Positions 45,901-61,824 of a DNA stretch of 64,000 nt are shown one piece after another (position 1 is the first letter of the stretch; each line of letters begins with the position of its first letter). The notes beneath the pieces were generated by a model, which searched no databases, was not told the origin of the DNA, and was given only the letters and a program-made list of their open reading frames with translations. Position numbers and translations under genes: made by a program. The stretch lies in NCBI GenBank assembly GCA_027922465.2, contig BQMF02000009.1:1302001-1366000 (forward strand). Direction: 5' to 3'. The DNA is from Turritopsis dohrnii (Eukaryota; Cnidaria; Hydrozoa; Anthoathecata; Oceaniidae).

Positions 45901-48023
45901 TGTGATGTATGCTGGGAATGAAAGTATCAACCTTCCAACCTCTGCGGTGGAGATCGTCACACCTGCTAAAAAAGACCTGGTAGGGATAGAATATTAAAAG
46001 TTATTGCTGTTTTAGAAACCCGATTTTTTTATCGGTTTTTTCACTGGCTAATCTTAACCTTCTTCTTGATCACATCACGAATTTCAACCGATCGAACGTT
46101 CCTTCGTTCCATCGTTCGGTCTTCAATGCTACGACGTACCTAAGCTTTTAAAAAAAATTCGCTAAAACGTTCTCCCTTAAAGCTACGTTCACATGTTACG
46201 TATTTTTTACGTAAGGACTTTAACGTATTTTAACGTAACAGTTGCACGTAACATGTTACGTCAGCGACGCAACGACGACGCAAAAAAACATGTTGAGGTA
46301 ATTTTTGAATACCTACTATGAATAATGAAAGAGCCTCGATCACGGTTGCCTAGTACTACAAGAAAACCTGGGAATTACCCACACTGAGGGAAGTAAGTGG
46401 AACAATGATGAAAGAAAGGGCAACAAAGTGTATATTTATGTGGTATCCACCAGTTGTCCAAGTGCTCAGCGTACAGCTAGTAGGATTTCTATCCCAGCTG
46501 GCAAAATCGTCAAAAAAGCAACTGCGATGAAGAGCATTTTTATTGAAATAGTGTGTGTATATTTCTTAAGAAATGTACTCCTTCGCAGTGATTTTTCAAC
46601 GAATTTACAGGCTGGGATGATGATGTAGGATAATGAACGATAATGAAAGACAGACAACGAGAAGTAAAATCTTTTGATATTGTCAATGGCTGCTGACTTT
46701 TCATCGCAGTCGAGTGAGAAGGAATCTTTATCGAACAACTCATTCGTTTCCATGGCGATCTCTATCAATGTTATGAGCGTTTGATAATATCGATAAGAAG
46801 CCCAACTAAATATTGGAACAGGAAATTGTTCGATTCTGTCAGAAAGTTTGTCAATGAATCCTTAATCAAGTGTGTGTTAATGTGTTCTGGTTGAAAATCT
46901 CTTATATGTGTTGGAAAGAGCGTCTGATGTATAGTGACTGTGCCAACATTTCCGTTCAAAGTGCGTGGCGCTTGTCCAAACATCCATGCAATTATCAAAG
47001 TTTACGCTCAAAACCTTGTTATTTAAGTCTGGTTTAATGAAGCAAATTTTGCCTCGTTATTATCAAACAAAAATAAGAGAGTTTCTACCATGAAGATAGC
47101 ATTATTCCCACCGCTCTCTCTCCGTTTTCTCTTCTACATACTTTATTGGTTGCGGTTATACTACATAAACAAATTCTATGATAGACCTTTTCATAAATTA
47201 CGTCATCGCAAACATCGCCTCGTTTCTAAGTTTATGGATTATTACGTGCTTAACCTTAATAGAAGAATTTCGTGAAAACCTTTCCCCTGAAGTGTCGTTT
47301 CTCTTTGTAAACAGCGCAAACGTCATTACTATTCAGTTTGAAAACGAGACTTTGCTTGTAGTGACGTCATTCATGAAAAGGTTTATCAAACCGAATGGTT
47401 TCATTTGTACTGCTGCTTTTTCGTTACCGTGAAGGAGCCAGCTGTGACAATCGACCGTTCCCATAATTCAGTTCACTCTCGAATCCATACTACAACTACC
47501 ACAATGCAATGCTATAATTACTTGCTTTGGAATTGCTTTATGCTCCGTTTTAAATAGCTGTGAGAATATATGTTTTCCCAGCCGGCACAAGTCTCTGCGA
47601 AAGAGTGCATTTCTATAGAAATCTACACACAATTTTAATAAAAGTGCTCTCCGTCGCAGTGACTTTTTGACAATTTTACCGACTGGGTTGTTTATGAAAC
47701 TCTGTATGTTATTCCATTGACGGTCTTCCTAACTATTTTTGCCGTATTGACTTATGGTATTTGCAGTATGTGTTCGGGAGACCACTGAATTATGGGAATG
47801 GCGAATTTCCCTTGCACTCCCTCACAGTGTATAATATGTTAACCGCGATTGTTAATATTATGTCTAGGTGAAATTCATATCCGGTGATGACAAAGATGAT
47901 ACCGGAACACTAATCAATATTGACGGCCCCGATGGTATCATCAAAATGGCGCGTGCTGAGCAACAGCTGAAGATCTTACAGTTGCATTTTCTTGCCAAAT
48001 ATGTACCACCTGATAAAAATTAA
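27973..48023 (+). CDS. SUPT5H: Transcription elongation factor SPT5 (DSIF large subunit)
   Basis: 29 coding exons in consistent phase, starting at 27973, 36204, 36469, 36696, 36934, 37090, 37412, 37612, 38001, 38183, 38436, 38630, 38881, 39163, 40021, 40513, 40813, 41060, 41871, 41996, 42450, 42771, 43001, 43462, 43735, 44022, 44314, 45840 and 47868 (each within a few bases); about 1,050 aa, near human length. Order: acidic N-terminus (poly-D/E), NGN domain ([20 protein letters not shown] to [17 protein letters not shown]), several KOW/Tudor modules (GDHVKV...[23 protein letters not shown]), a Gly/Arg-rich linker, another KOW, a C-terminal repeat region with TPMYG, TPMHG and SRTP units (P-TEFb targets in the family), and a last KOW ending [16 protein letters not shown]. 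With SPT4 it forms DSIF, which pauses Pol II and then promotes elongation. Intron 1 is 8.2 kb because of transposons. Confidence 0.97.
28188..29488. mobile_element. 1.3-kb transposon with 176-bp identical TIRs and 8-bp TSD
   Basis: Arms 28188-28363 and 29313-29488 are perfect inverted repeats as far as I can read, starting GGCGCTATTACACTTTCGTA. GAAAACAG flanks both sides (28180-28187, 29489-29496). The interior has no transposase-sized ORF. Long TIRs, a GGC start and an 8-bp duplication would fit a Merlin-like or Mutator-like non-autonomous element. Arm identity indicates a recent insertion. Lies in SPT5 intron 1. Confidence 0.9.
30937..31224 (+). CDS. Hypothetical 95-aa ORF within the 2.2-kb element
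   Basis: Starts at an ATG in the context AAAATGG and runs 95 codons to TGA. Begins [20 protein letters not shown] and is rich in S, N and K; no recognised domain, membrane span or zinc motif. It lies inside the element bounded by CCCTAGG ends, so it could be an element-encoded protein or its N-terminal exon. GT dinucleotides follow its end (CTTACATGTATG), so splicing cannot be excluded. Chance ORF remains possible. Confidence 0.3.
   Translation: MAESNINKVLCSDSRVSLMLSSQIPGCWEPENHKITYETLQNLFAVVENQSLSNLVIGKAIKSLSVQDFSEKIRKPSNFCEENKQFHNKKSLLHV
31490..32220. repeat. Degenerate ~150-170-bp tandem repeat, four to five units
   Basis: Each unit has TTGGTTCTTAATTTTGAAC, then GAATGAATTCTTTGG, GAAAATTTCATTTCATT and AATTATGCTAATTTATGCA. 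The GTTCTTAATT marker recurs at about 31610, 31776 and 31926, with a weaker match at 32097. Identity decays towards the right. Located inside the 2.2-kb element. Confidence 0.75.
33209..34190 (-). CDS. Two adjacent hypothetical minus-strand ORFs
   Basis: First ORF 34190-33792 (132 aa, ATG start): a hydrophobic stretch at about residues 20-36 ([14 protein letters not shown]) followed by KKRR, then a polar segment and a C-terminal part with three cysteines and aromatic residues. Second ORF 33457-33209 (82 aa) begins [14 protein letters not shown] and follows a possible acceptor TTAGTTCTTCAG. They could be exons of one gene nested in SPT5 intron 1, or parts of a decayed transposon. No family recognised, and I could not build a phased splice between them. 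Confidence 0.22.
34219..35230 (+). mobile_element. Second copy of the CAGTG.TGCAAATAA element (right end unclear)
   Basis: Starts CAGTGATGCAAATAACGGTC, matching the left end of the nested element at 21608. Bases 35013-35230 align with 22254-22480 through GAGCTGGAAACTAAGA, TTTCATATTCTTT.GTTAG and TTGTCAATTGAGCA. The right terminal repeat was not found. In SPT5 intron 1. Confidence 0.6.
39779..39872 (-). mobile_element. Family A MITE, copy 11
   Basis: AGTGGGCAAAATC...TAGCCCACTGGG, with a deletion of the CACTCC part of the right arm; SPT5 intron 14. Confidence 0.75.
41599..41719 (-). mobile_element. Family A MITE, copy 12
   Basis: CCCAGTGGGCTAAATCATC...TTTGCCCACTGCA; TT on both sides if the mutated right tip is counted. 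SPT5 intron 18. Confidence 0.85.
42607..42717 (+). mobile_element. Family A MITE, copy 13 (right tip lost)
   Basis: TCCTAGTGGGCAAATTTG...TTCATCACAGTGACTTTTGA; ends in GACGTTTT without CCCACTGGG. It stops about 53 bases before SPT5 exon 22. Confidence 0.75.
42771..42870 (+). repeat. GGT-rich coding repeat (RGG linker of SPT5)
   Basis: SPT5 exon 22 opens with a run of GGT/GGC/GGA codons encoding an uninterrupted glycine tract and then GRGRRGG and RGRGRGGR. The repeat is microsatellite-like and probably length-polymorphic. Vertebrate SPT5 has a shorter Gly/Arg linker at this place. Confidence 0.8.
43265..43386 (-). mobile_element. Family A MITE, copy 14
   Basis: CCAGTGTACCAAAACC..., core GTCGCTGCGATGAAGAGC, right end GCCCACTGGG. 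SPT5 intron 23. Confidence 0.75.
43462..44253 (+). other. SPT5 C-terminal repeat (CTR) coding region
   Basis: Exons 24-26 carry repeats of the form (S/N)(R/Q)TP(M/S)(Y/H): [34 protein letters not shown], then SRTPNYG and SRTPSHDP units, and a proline/threonine-rich stretch. In animal SPT5 such TP sites are phosphorylated by P-TEFb (CDK9) to switch DSIF from pausing to elongation. The exon borders fall inside repeat units. Confidence 0.85.
44403..44665 (+). mobile_element. tRNA-derived SINE
   Basis: Begins like a tRNA: an A-box-like GATGGTGTAGTGGTTAGTAC, then a good B box GTGTTCGAGTCC about 40 bases later. A non-tRNA body of about 190 bases follows and the 3' end fades into AT-rich DNA. Lies in SPT5 intron 27. 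The downstream part lacks tRNA acceptor-stem pairing, so it is not a functional tRNA. Confidence 0.6.
45676..45795 (+). mobile_element. Family A MITE, copy 15
   Basis: CCCAGTGGGCAAATTTG...TTTGCCCACTGGG, GA on both sides. It ends about 44 bases upstream of SPT5 exon 28, close to the branch-point region. Confidence 0.9.
46493..46616 (-). mobile_element. Family A MITE, copy 16
   Basis: CCCAGCTGGCAAAATCG...TTTACAGGCTGGG, AT on both sides. SPT5 intron 28. Confidence 0.88.
47577..47687 (+). mobile_element. Family A MITE, copy 17
   Basis: CCCAGCCGGCACAAGTCTCT...TTTACCGACTGGG, slightly shortened left arm; TT on both sides. SPT5 intron 28. Confidence 0.85.
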
Positions 48024-48178
48024 GAAATACACGATGATTATTTCAAGAATTTTACGGTGTAACTAGGACATTAATACCCTTCCTTTTTCATTCTCTTTTT
48101 TTAGTGAAGAAAACATCATGAATCATGCTATCGTTTTTACTCCTCCACACATAAGTTGGACCCAATGTGCCCAGTTGT

Positions 48179-48297
48179 CCCAGTGGGCAAAATCGTCAAA
48201 AAAGTACTGCGATGGAGAGCATTATTATTGAAATTGTGTGTATATTTCTTTAAACACGCACTCTTTCGCAGAGATTTTTTGACAAATATGCCCAGTT
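48179..48297 (-). mobile_element. Family A MITE, copy 18
   Basis: CCCAGTGGGCAAAATCG...TATGCCCAGTT, just past the SPT5 stop codon, so probably in its 3' UTR or immediate flank. Confidence 0.8.
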
Positions 48298-49018
48298 GTA
48301 TATTGTCTTTACGTATCCATTGTTTCTTCCAATGATATTTTTATAGCATCTTCATTCGTCGGAAATATTCAGCTATACGTTTGTTCGTGGTTTGACTGAT
48401 GAGCAAGAGAGGTTTTGTATAAGGCAACCTCGACCAGAAAACCTGGGTACGAGGTGGCATGTGGACACTGATAACTCAAAAGAACAAAAAATTCGAAATG
48501 ACCTCTTCTTTATTGTTTGACATGATTAGTTTTTCTACCATGTTTGTTTACAAAAACCATGCTACACGGAGTTCACCAAAATAATGTTATATCACCATAA
48601 ACGGTGAATTCTGTTCGATAATGGCCATTAATAGCCATGATCAATTGATACTGCAGTTGTCATGGCTACATACATACATTGTAAAGTTACGTGAGATGAG
48701 CTTTCCTGAAAAAAATTTCTCAGCTGCTCTTGTGGTGTTCTGAAAAGCAGCAGATTACAACCTCGTACCCAGATAATAGATCCCAGACTTGATGAAAGGC
48801 CAGTCGACTTGAATAATTTAGTAAAAATAAAATATTGGACACTTTGTACAACCATGCAGCTATTAATATATTTATCCAGCCATCTGTTTTACACTGATTG
48901 TCATCAATTAAACTGCGTGGTAATTGCTACTGACCAATCAACTAACAGATGATAAGAAAGTTATCAATCAGACGTAATTTGCATAAAAATTGCAGACCAG
49001 TCATTCTGGTAACAGCGT

Positions 49019-49020
<2 letters not shown>

Positions 49021-49066
<46 letters not shown>
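49021..49066. repeat. Poly(T) run of 46 bases
   Basis: Uninterrupted T46 without clear element ends; could be the tail of a minus-strand retroposed sequence, but no body with target-site duplications was found beside it. Confidence 0.9.
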
Positions 49067-49740
49067 CTTGCGTCAAATAATCACCTATTTATCTCCCGTC
49101 TTTTGGCCAATCAGAAGCAAATATTTCTGATAGAAAAAGAGAACGCCATCACTGTTTATAACTCGATTGCCTAAAACGCTTTGCTTCTCAATGCTCTCTT
49201 CTTTCTTGTTTATGTTGGAGAGATATCAAGACGTCCATGGTCTATTTGATAAAGACACAAAGTCCTGGGAGGGAGATCGCACACACGCTTTGATGTTTCA
49301 ATTTATTTATTTTTTTGAGAAAGCGGACAGATTTTTTCCTCTTAAATAATGCTTGTGGTTGCGCTACCTGTGTTATTTTGACGCACTTGCGGCGGTTTCA
49401 TGTTTCACTGGCTTGCAAGTGGTGAAAGCCAAAAGTTAAACTTTAAAATAAACAATCATATACACTCAACTGTATGACCCCTCGTTTAGTTTAGGACATT
49501 ATTAACAGAAACAATTTAGCTTGTTTTTATATTTTTTTTCCAATGTCAGGAAAGACACTGTAAGTAAGTAGTACGTGCAACCACCAAAAATTTCTTTGCA
49601 AGGGAAATCAATATTAGATGTGTTTTTTCTGATGTTCAGGAAAAGATGGTGTTGATACAAGGAAGCTCGACAACAAAGAACCATTTTCTTGATATGCATT
49701 AGAATGATGATGGAAATTATGAAAAAAAAAACTTTTTTCG

Positions 49741-49837
49741 CAACCCCGTTCCCAAGACTTATTATTGCCTTTTTAATATATGGTTTGCTGTTGTCGTCCT
49801 TGTATCAAAGAGGCAAGAAATCTTGGGAGTGAGGTTG
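49741..49837. mobile_element. Family B Mutator-like MITE, copy 3
   Basis: CAACCCCGTTCCCAAGACTT...AAGAAATCTTGGGAGTGAGGTTG; flanks ACTTTTTTCG and TCTTTTTCG are similar. More diverged than the other copies. Confidence 0.75.
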
Positions 49838-51338
49838 TCTTTTTCGTTTACTCGTTATATACATCATTCAGAACAAAAGCTTTTTTCGTCTGAGGCTCAT
49901 TATTCAGGACGTGTTAGTAAACACTCTCAGCTGGATCATAATAGGATCTTGATAAACAAACATGGCTTCTTCACAGCCAAGTAAGATTAACACTGTTTAA
50001 AAACGTTTCCTGATTTGATCACTTTTATTGAACAAGATCAAAAACTAAACCAAATCACAGCTGCATACTTCCCTCCCACTTTTCTATAATTTTGTCAACA
50101 ATAATTTTTCCTTACCCAACGATTTAACGGTTTTCCCCGTCTGTATTCTCTGATGATGATGATGATGATGATGTTGTTATGACGTCATGCCTATTAACGT
50201 GAGAACTTCTTAACTAAAATGCGTCACCTAGTTACGCCTTACACCATTTCCCATTTCACTCTATGCTATGATAAGATCTGGTCTGTACTTTATCAATGTT
50301 TTTTTCTTCCATAATTAGAAGTTGAGATAGCCCCAGCCACTTGTTACAGGAACTTTGATAAGATCATTACGACATTTCGTGTGTTGATCACTATGTTAAA
50401 AGCTTGCTGTTTTCATACAGGGGGGGGTGGATAGAAGATGAAAAAGATGAAAATAAACAAAATGACGAAACACGAATATCTTCATTGAAAGATTAACTGC
50501 ATTGATGAAAGTTTCCGGTCTTCTGAACAAAGACCGTAGATTAAAATTTGAAGCCTCGAATTGATGTTTCATGAAGACGAGGCTGAAATCGTCCAAGCGT
50601 TGGTAGACTTGCTTTGTTGACTGCTCAACGGTGTTTACTAATTATGCAGTGCTGTAATAAGTTTATTAAAGAAATCGTCTTTATGACTGTCTGCGGTTTC
50701 AGTAGTCGAATGAAACAGGATTAAGAGAGAAAAAAAATAATGATTTACAGATTCACTTGAAGAGAAACAAGGTTTCCACTTGTTTGTTGACATTTTTGTT
50801 AGTTTTGAGTGCGTATGACCACTTTAAAGTGTCACCGCCATCTTTTTACGCTGCTTACTTCATAGAGTTTTTTTTTTTTTTTTTTGTCGTCATCACAATC
50901 TTAATTAGAAAAAACAAAATTTGAATGAAAAAAAAGAAAACCTTAAGTCAACTCCCCCCCTTAACGCTTAGATTTTTTTTAATATCGGATGAACCCCCTG
51001 ATTTTTCATACCAATTGTAAATTCAAGCTGCATGATATAATAATCCTGTGTAAACAAATCATGAAATTATCGTTTGAATTCACAGTACGTTGAGCCGGTG
51101 AATATTATTGTTCAACGTTATTAGGTAAGGAGTCTGGATTGTATGCTAAACAAATAAATTCATGGTGTGTGCCGCGTTGAATCTTGGTTGTTTAAAAATC
51201 TGACGAACATTGAAAGAAAACAAGTGATTTAATAAACACAGTTTTGATCGAGGTGTTCAACTCAAGCTGAAAAGGAAGTACGGGCTTTGTTTACATTTCA
51301 TTCCGATTATTATCATTAATAACTCATTTTTAGAGCGA

Positions 51339-51347
51339 TATAAATAG
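51339..51347 (+). promoter_or_regulatory. TATA box upstream of the ZCCHC24-like gene
   Basis: TATAAATAG, a strong consensus, 449 bases before the start codon of the gene at 51796. If used, the 5' UTR would be about 420 bases. Inferred from position; no transcript data. Confidence 0.5.
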
Positions 51348-51795
51348 TTAAGCGTGGCGAAAAATTCATTGCGGTCTTAGACTCACTGTATCGCGTTAGT
51401 GAACGTGTGTAGTGTTTCTATACATCATATACTGGAGTAGCTTTCGAACAGATCAATGCGTTGTTGATGATCCATTATCAAGCGTTGGTGTGGTTCGAGT
51501 TGTATTGAATTTCGAGGGATATTTGAGTTGTTTTTTTCGAGTTTTATGTAAAATAAATCTGATATATATTGACAAGTGGTCGTTCATATAACACAACAAA
51601 GAAAGACAAGATCGTGATTTAAAAAAATTATTTACTACCGAAGGCTGATATAGAGACGGACATCTTGAAGGGATTTATCTTGATAAAGTGTCGATAAATA
51701 GAGAAGAACGGACTGAAGGACAGAACATATTTATATATGTCCTTTCTTGAATTAACAGTTCATTTAAAGATTGCTGTCTGTTAATCGACACTTGA

Positions 51796-56854
<5,059 letters not shown>

Positions 56855-58403
56855 GAACCTAAACTCTTATCCATAAATGACGTCATCACAGCCTCGCTTC
56901 AATACACCATAATAATCATAGTTTGTAAAAACTGACGTCACCTCCGGGAGAAAATAATTCGAAACAATTTTATCCTGCTCAATAATCATTCCGCTAGATT
57001 CAAAACGAGGCTGAATATAAGTCCATTGTTATAGTATACGAAAGGAGTTCAGGGTGTCAGATCCCGTTTTGTCTAGCATAAAATTCCAGGATCTTTTACG
57101 AGATTTTCTTACTTCTCAAAAAAAAAAAATCAAAAATGAGAATAAAGGTGATTTTAACACGCGCCATGTTGTAACCACACAATACGTCATGTGTTTTTAA
57201 TAATAATTTTTTCGAAATTTGGTTTTAGACTTTGTTGGTGGAAGCCGACATATTTTCTTTTTTAGAGTTCAGTTTGTAAAGAAAAGTTCAAAAACAGAGG
57301 TTGTTTATAGTAAATAATAATGTACCTAATGGATGTGGAATAGCTATTTTTTTTATATATAATAGTTATAGCCTCGCTTTCATGAATTTATTCCTATTCG
57401 AGACTAAATATTATTTCATTTAAAAATTTCTAAGAAAATAATAGTAATAACAAATTAATTCAATTTTTTCGAAATCATTTTTACACTGGTCACACGCACA
57501 CAAACAGTAATACATTTTTTAAAAAACATGTTTTGTGTTTAAGTGTGTGTGTCCAGGATAACAATGACTTTCATGGATAGCTTATAGTTATTTTTTTTTT
57601 CTCTTTTTTTTCTTATTTAAAAAAAAAGTTTTATATTTCTTAAAGAATTCTAATGGTTCAGGAAAAAAATATTTATGAATCTGATTGGCTACTTTTCTAT
57701 CACGTGTATTAGTGAAACAACTTGAAATATACTTCTCAGCAAGCCATTTAAAGACAGGCTTTCTATGATATTTTTGTGGTGCGTTTATATTATTTCCCTG
57801 AGGTTTGTTGGACCATAGTTATTTTATCGATATTTGTATGATAACTACTTAATTTATATACTTTTGTTCCCGGACTGTTACAATTGAACGCCTCCTTGAG
57901 AATTATATAAAGATTCTGTAGGCATTGTTTTTCTAAATTATGTACCTTGTAAGTTATAAATACTTTCTATTTTTAGAAATATGACGTAATTTTTCATGTA
58001 TGAAAATTTAATGAAGAAGTTTAGATTGTTCAGATCTCAGGAAGTCAGATTTTGCTAAAAGAGTTCGTCTTAAACTCAATCTTTCTCAAGTTTACAGTTA
58101 AATCTTTTCTTGTTGGAAAAACAAGGCGAAATATTACAACTTTCTGACGAGGTTTGCAGCACGACTTCACAGAAATCTTTCGGCTTAATTATGTAGAAAT
58201 ATATTATTTTTGATTTATGTTGGAAATTTATGTTGGAGATAAAATAGCATTATGATGGAGAAATGTTTATTTTCAGTTGTGAATTATATATATAATGGAG
58301 AGAATTAATTGTGATATTATTTTTCGTGTGATATAATGGAGAAGCATTTGTAGATTATCATCTCTTCCCTTTTCTTTTTATTATTTTATAGTGCTTTTGT
58401 AAT

Positions 58404-58474
58404 CAACCTCATTCCCAGGGCTTCTTGCTATATGACGCATATGAAAAAGGCATGAAGCCCTGGGAACGAGGTTG
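58404..58474. mobile_element. Family B Mutator-like MITE, copy 4
   Basis: CAACCTCATTCCCAGGGCTT...AAGCCCTGGGAACGAGGTTG, 71 bp, almost pure hairpin. Flanks CTTTTGTAAT and TTTTTGTAAT match at 9 of 10. Confidence 0.85.
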
Positions 58475-59382
58475 TTTTTGTAATAATTAATACAAACGAA
58501 AAAATACGGACAAAATTCGAATAGCTCAGTTTTCGTTGCTGCTTCGATCGACCCAGGTACCTGTTGTATTAAAGAAATAACTGAAATTTTATGGGGAGGG
58601 GCAATTCATTAAATTAGGTTGTTTGGGGACTAAAAGAAGGTTGAAAAGTTTTTGCTACCATGTTTAATTTTCCCATCATGCCTTCTGTTGAAGTAACGTC
58701 ACATATACTTATCTGTTATTACATTTCCGTATGAAGTTTAAGAGACTTCACATGTTTTTGTGGGCGTGAATTTTTCCAATTTGAAACGCCAACGCCCCTA
58801 CTACTGTTTCCATCCGCAATAGCAAATTTCGATTTTGGCTGTTCATAAGAGCCTATGGTTTGCTGTCTCAGTGAAGACATATTTATAAGGCATACAATCT
58901 CGTACCTCGCTCGTACCCAGGCTCGGGGGTTGAAGAAGCATACACAAAAATATGAAAGTTGGCTTACACCTACTTGAACATTGTCACGAAATTGGCCTTG
59001 AGGTTGTCAATATTTTAAGACCAGATAAGTATTATAAACAGGATTACATGAGTCCTTTCAACTTGTGAAAAATCTGCGGGCTGTCAGTCAATGAGTGTGT
59101 GCTGTCCTTCAAGTGCATCGGAATGAAATATCAAAATATTACAGGACATAAGTTAAAAACGTTTGCTTGTACAGGGCGGAAACTTATATAACGCGTGTTT
59201 CCGCCAATAACGTGGCGCTGTTTATACTCTTTACCATAGATTACGTCATTAGATTACGTCACTGCAGCATTGTTTTTTGTTTCTATTTTCAAGAATCAAA
59301 AATTTTAATGATAAAAAAATTTTCCCATCATGAATAATCAATTCTTTTCGAATGACAAATGTTGTCGATAAACTTGTAAACT

Positions 59383-59471
59383 CAACCTCGTACCCAGGGT
59401 TTCTTGCCTTTTCGATATACGGACGGCGGCGACCTATATCGAAAAGGCAAGAAACCCTGGGTACGAGGTTG
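59383..59471. mobile_element. Family B Mutator-like MITE, copy 5
   Basis: CAACCTCGTACCCAGGGTTT... with a perfect complementary right arm through CCTTTTCGATATA; loop ACGGACGGCGGCGACC. Flanks CTTGTAAACT and CTTGCAAACT match at 9 of 10. Best-preserved copy. Confidence 0.9.
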
Positions 59472-59875
59472 CTTGCAAACTGTAACGTTGTAAAAAAACT
59501 ATAGAGAGAGTTATTATGCAGTTTTGTTTGTTTTGTTTTGTTTATTTGTTGTTGTTTTTCTCAACAAAAAATCATCATCATTCAATAAAAAGCAGTTTGG
59601 AATAATATTTTTGCCGTAATTTCTGGACAGGATTTTAGTTTAAAAGATGAACTTGGTGACTCTAGTGGTTAAAGTGTATCGGTCCAGAAAAGCTCCGCAG
59701 GTGAATTTCCCACTATGGCGTAAATGTGTAATCCCAACCTCTGAATAGAGATTGGTTTTGCATACCCATGCGCTTTCAACTGAGCGACTTCATATTGTTA
59801 ACTGAGCGACTTCATATTTTTAACTAAGCGACTACACCTGCCATACATTTGTGGGAATTTATGTACAACTTGTTA

Positions 59876-60271
59876 AGCCTGGTTCACACCTGACGATTAC
59901 AACGATTACGACGATTAAAAAATATCGATCGTCGCAATCGCCAATCGGCAGGTCTGAACGCTCTCAAGTATCTCACAGTACTAATTTCAAAATTGTTGCA
60001 AACACACTTCTTTCCCTTGTGAAGTTTGCAAAATTTGAAGCACGTGCCTTCACGATCTTAAAACAATAAAATTGACGTAAAATTCAATAGATTTTTTCAT
60101 CGAGCGACTACGACGATAAAATATCAAACTTTTTCGTTATTTTGTCGTCGTTAACGCCAGGCGTTTATGACGATTAAGACGATTACAAAAGTGTTCACAT
60201 TAGACGATTACAACGATTACGACGATTATAGTAAATTTTAATCGTCGTTATCGTCAGGTCTGATCCAGCCT
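59876..60271. mobile_element. Harbinger-type MITE with GACGATTA arrays
   Basis: 396 bp. Ends AGCCTGGTTCACACCTGACG and complement of AGGCTGGATCAGACCTGACG; TTA at 59873-59875 and 60272-60274. Subterminal CGATTACAACGATTACGACG repeats on both sides. No ORF. Confidence 0.85.
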
Positions 60272-61456
60272 TTAGAGTTTGTGTCCACTATGACTTCCAA
60301 CAAGGTCATTAGAAACCTCACACCGACATTTGAAACAATCGTGCAAAACATTCGAAACAAGCGTGCAAAACATTCGAAACAAGCGTGCACACTAATGATG
60401 TTTCTATGGATACGAGAATAGATAAGAAATCCCTCAAGTAAATGTTGAAGCAGTAAAAAAAAATTCTCATAAGCAGCAAAGGTTATTCGTGTAACAGTCT
60501 CGTCGATTACATGAATCATCCAATACATAATGAGATCACTTTATATCGAGATATCAGAAAGACTAAATGGTATGTTTGATTATCGTTCATCAAGAAATTT
60601 TGCCTGAGACTTTCAAGGTAATTGACTATTTTTGGCCTTTTTGGTGATTTTGCGTGTAAACTTTTTGTACATTGATGTTATTAATTTGTTTTGGGTACCT
60701 CAATCCATACTAGTAAATTCACGTGATTCGCAATTTCAGAGGACTGTATAACTTTCATTCAAAAATAAGAACGAACAAAATGTGTCGCGTGCTAGTCACG
60801 TGACAAATATGAAATTACAAATGGCAGCTTGAGCCGAGTGATCTCACAATACTGAACCACTTTCCATGAACATGCACCCTACGTGTTCGAGATCAAGAAA
60901 ATGTGAGATTATACGCCATTTTTTAAAATCAACATCAGTGGCCGCGAACTCAAAAAATAGCCTTCAAACTCCAGAAGCTGCTAATCACAGCCTAATAGAT
61001 TATTAAACTGTGACAGTTGTAACTCCAAACAGTCAGCAGACTTGACTCGTGTATTCGAATGATTTTCATGAGAATTTGCACATATAGACGAGTTTCCAAT
61101 GTTAATTACACTTTTATACCTTGTACATACTAAAAATCAAATACAATGTACGAAAATGGATAGGAAGTGCTAATGTGTATTGAAACTTTCTAATGTCGAT
61201 TGTCTTTAAGGGGACTCCAGAGAACCAAATAAAGTGACAACATTTTGAAGTGTATAAAGAGACTTTTATTTCCTGCGAGGCTGCGTGCGCATACTCACAG
61301 GAAAATGACTTGATTAATGATATTCTATGTTGCAGTATACCGTAATTATCGAGCAAAGAACACTGGTGTTTATAAACATTACGTCACTAAGAAACTCATC
61401 TATATTGATTTGACAAATGCTGATTTCGTAATTTAGTCAAGAAAGGAAACTTTAGG

Positions 61457-61566
61457 CAACCTCGAACCCAGGGTCTCTTACCTTTTCGATATATGGGATG
61501 GCGGCAAAGTATATCGGCAAAGCTATCCGTATATCGAAAAGGCAAGAGACCCTGGATTCGAGGTTG
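61457..61566. mobile_element. Family B Mutator-like MITE, copy 6
   Basis: CAACCTCGAACCCAGGGTCT...AGACCCTGGATTCGAGGTTG, 110 bp, with a perfect 10-bp target duplication AAACTTTAGG (61447-61456 and 61567-61576). Confidence 0.92.
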
Positions 61567-61824
61567 AAACTTTAGGTACTAAAAGTTGTTTTTCACAAAT
61601 ATTGACTTGACAATGCTGAATTCGAATTTAACGTTCTTTTTCGATAATTTGGTCAAGGAGAGGGAACTTTGGACTAATTTTTGCACTTTTGACTTCTTGA
61701 TCATGCTGAATACTTATTTCTAAAGAAAATCTTGGTTTCCAGATACACCGGTGTCATAATATTTCCGTTCAGTTGAGTTTACTAAGTGAATTTGTGCGTA
61801 TATCAAGTAAACATCTAAAAGCAG

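Larger units (their letters stand above)
48298..51338. other. SPT5 to ZCCHC24-like spacer
   Basis: Contains family B elements (one full, two fragments near 48424-48456 and 48758-48785), a 46-base T run and an ATG repeat at about 50154-50173. No gene supported. An ATG at 49963 followed by a GTAAG donor does not fit the phase of ZCCHC24 exon 2. Confidence 0.55.

Noticed and set aside
46180..46275. ACGTAA-rich inverted words (GTTACGTA, TAACGTAA)
   Set aside because: Looks like another short foldback relic, but no element borders or duplication could be defined.
49963..49985. Possible alternative first exon (ATG GCT TCT TCA ... GTAAG)
   Set aside because: Its donor phase (1) does not fit phase 0 of ZCCHC24 exon 2, and no other partner exon was found.
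59640..59770. tRNA-like sequence (CTAGTGGTTAAAGTG)
   Set aside because: Only an A-box-like word; no B box at the right distance, so not called a SINE.
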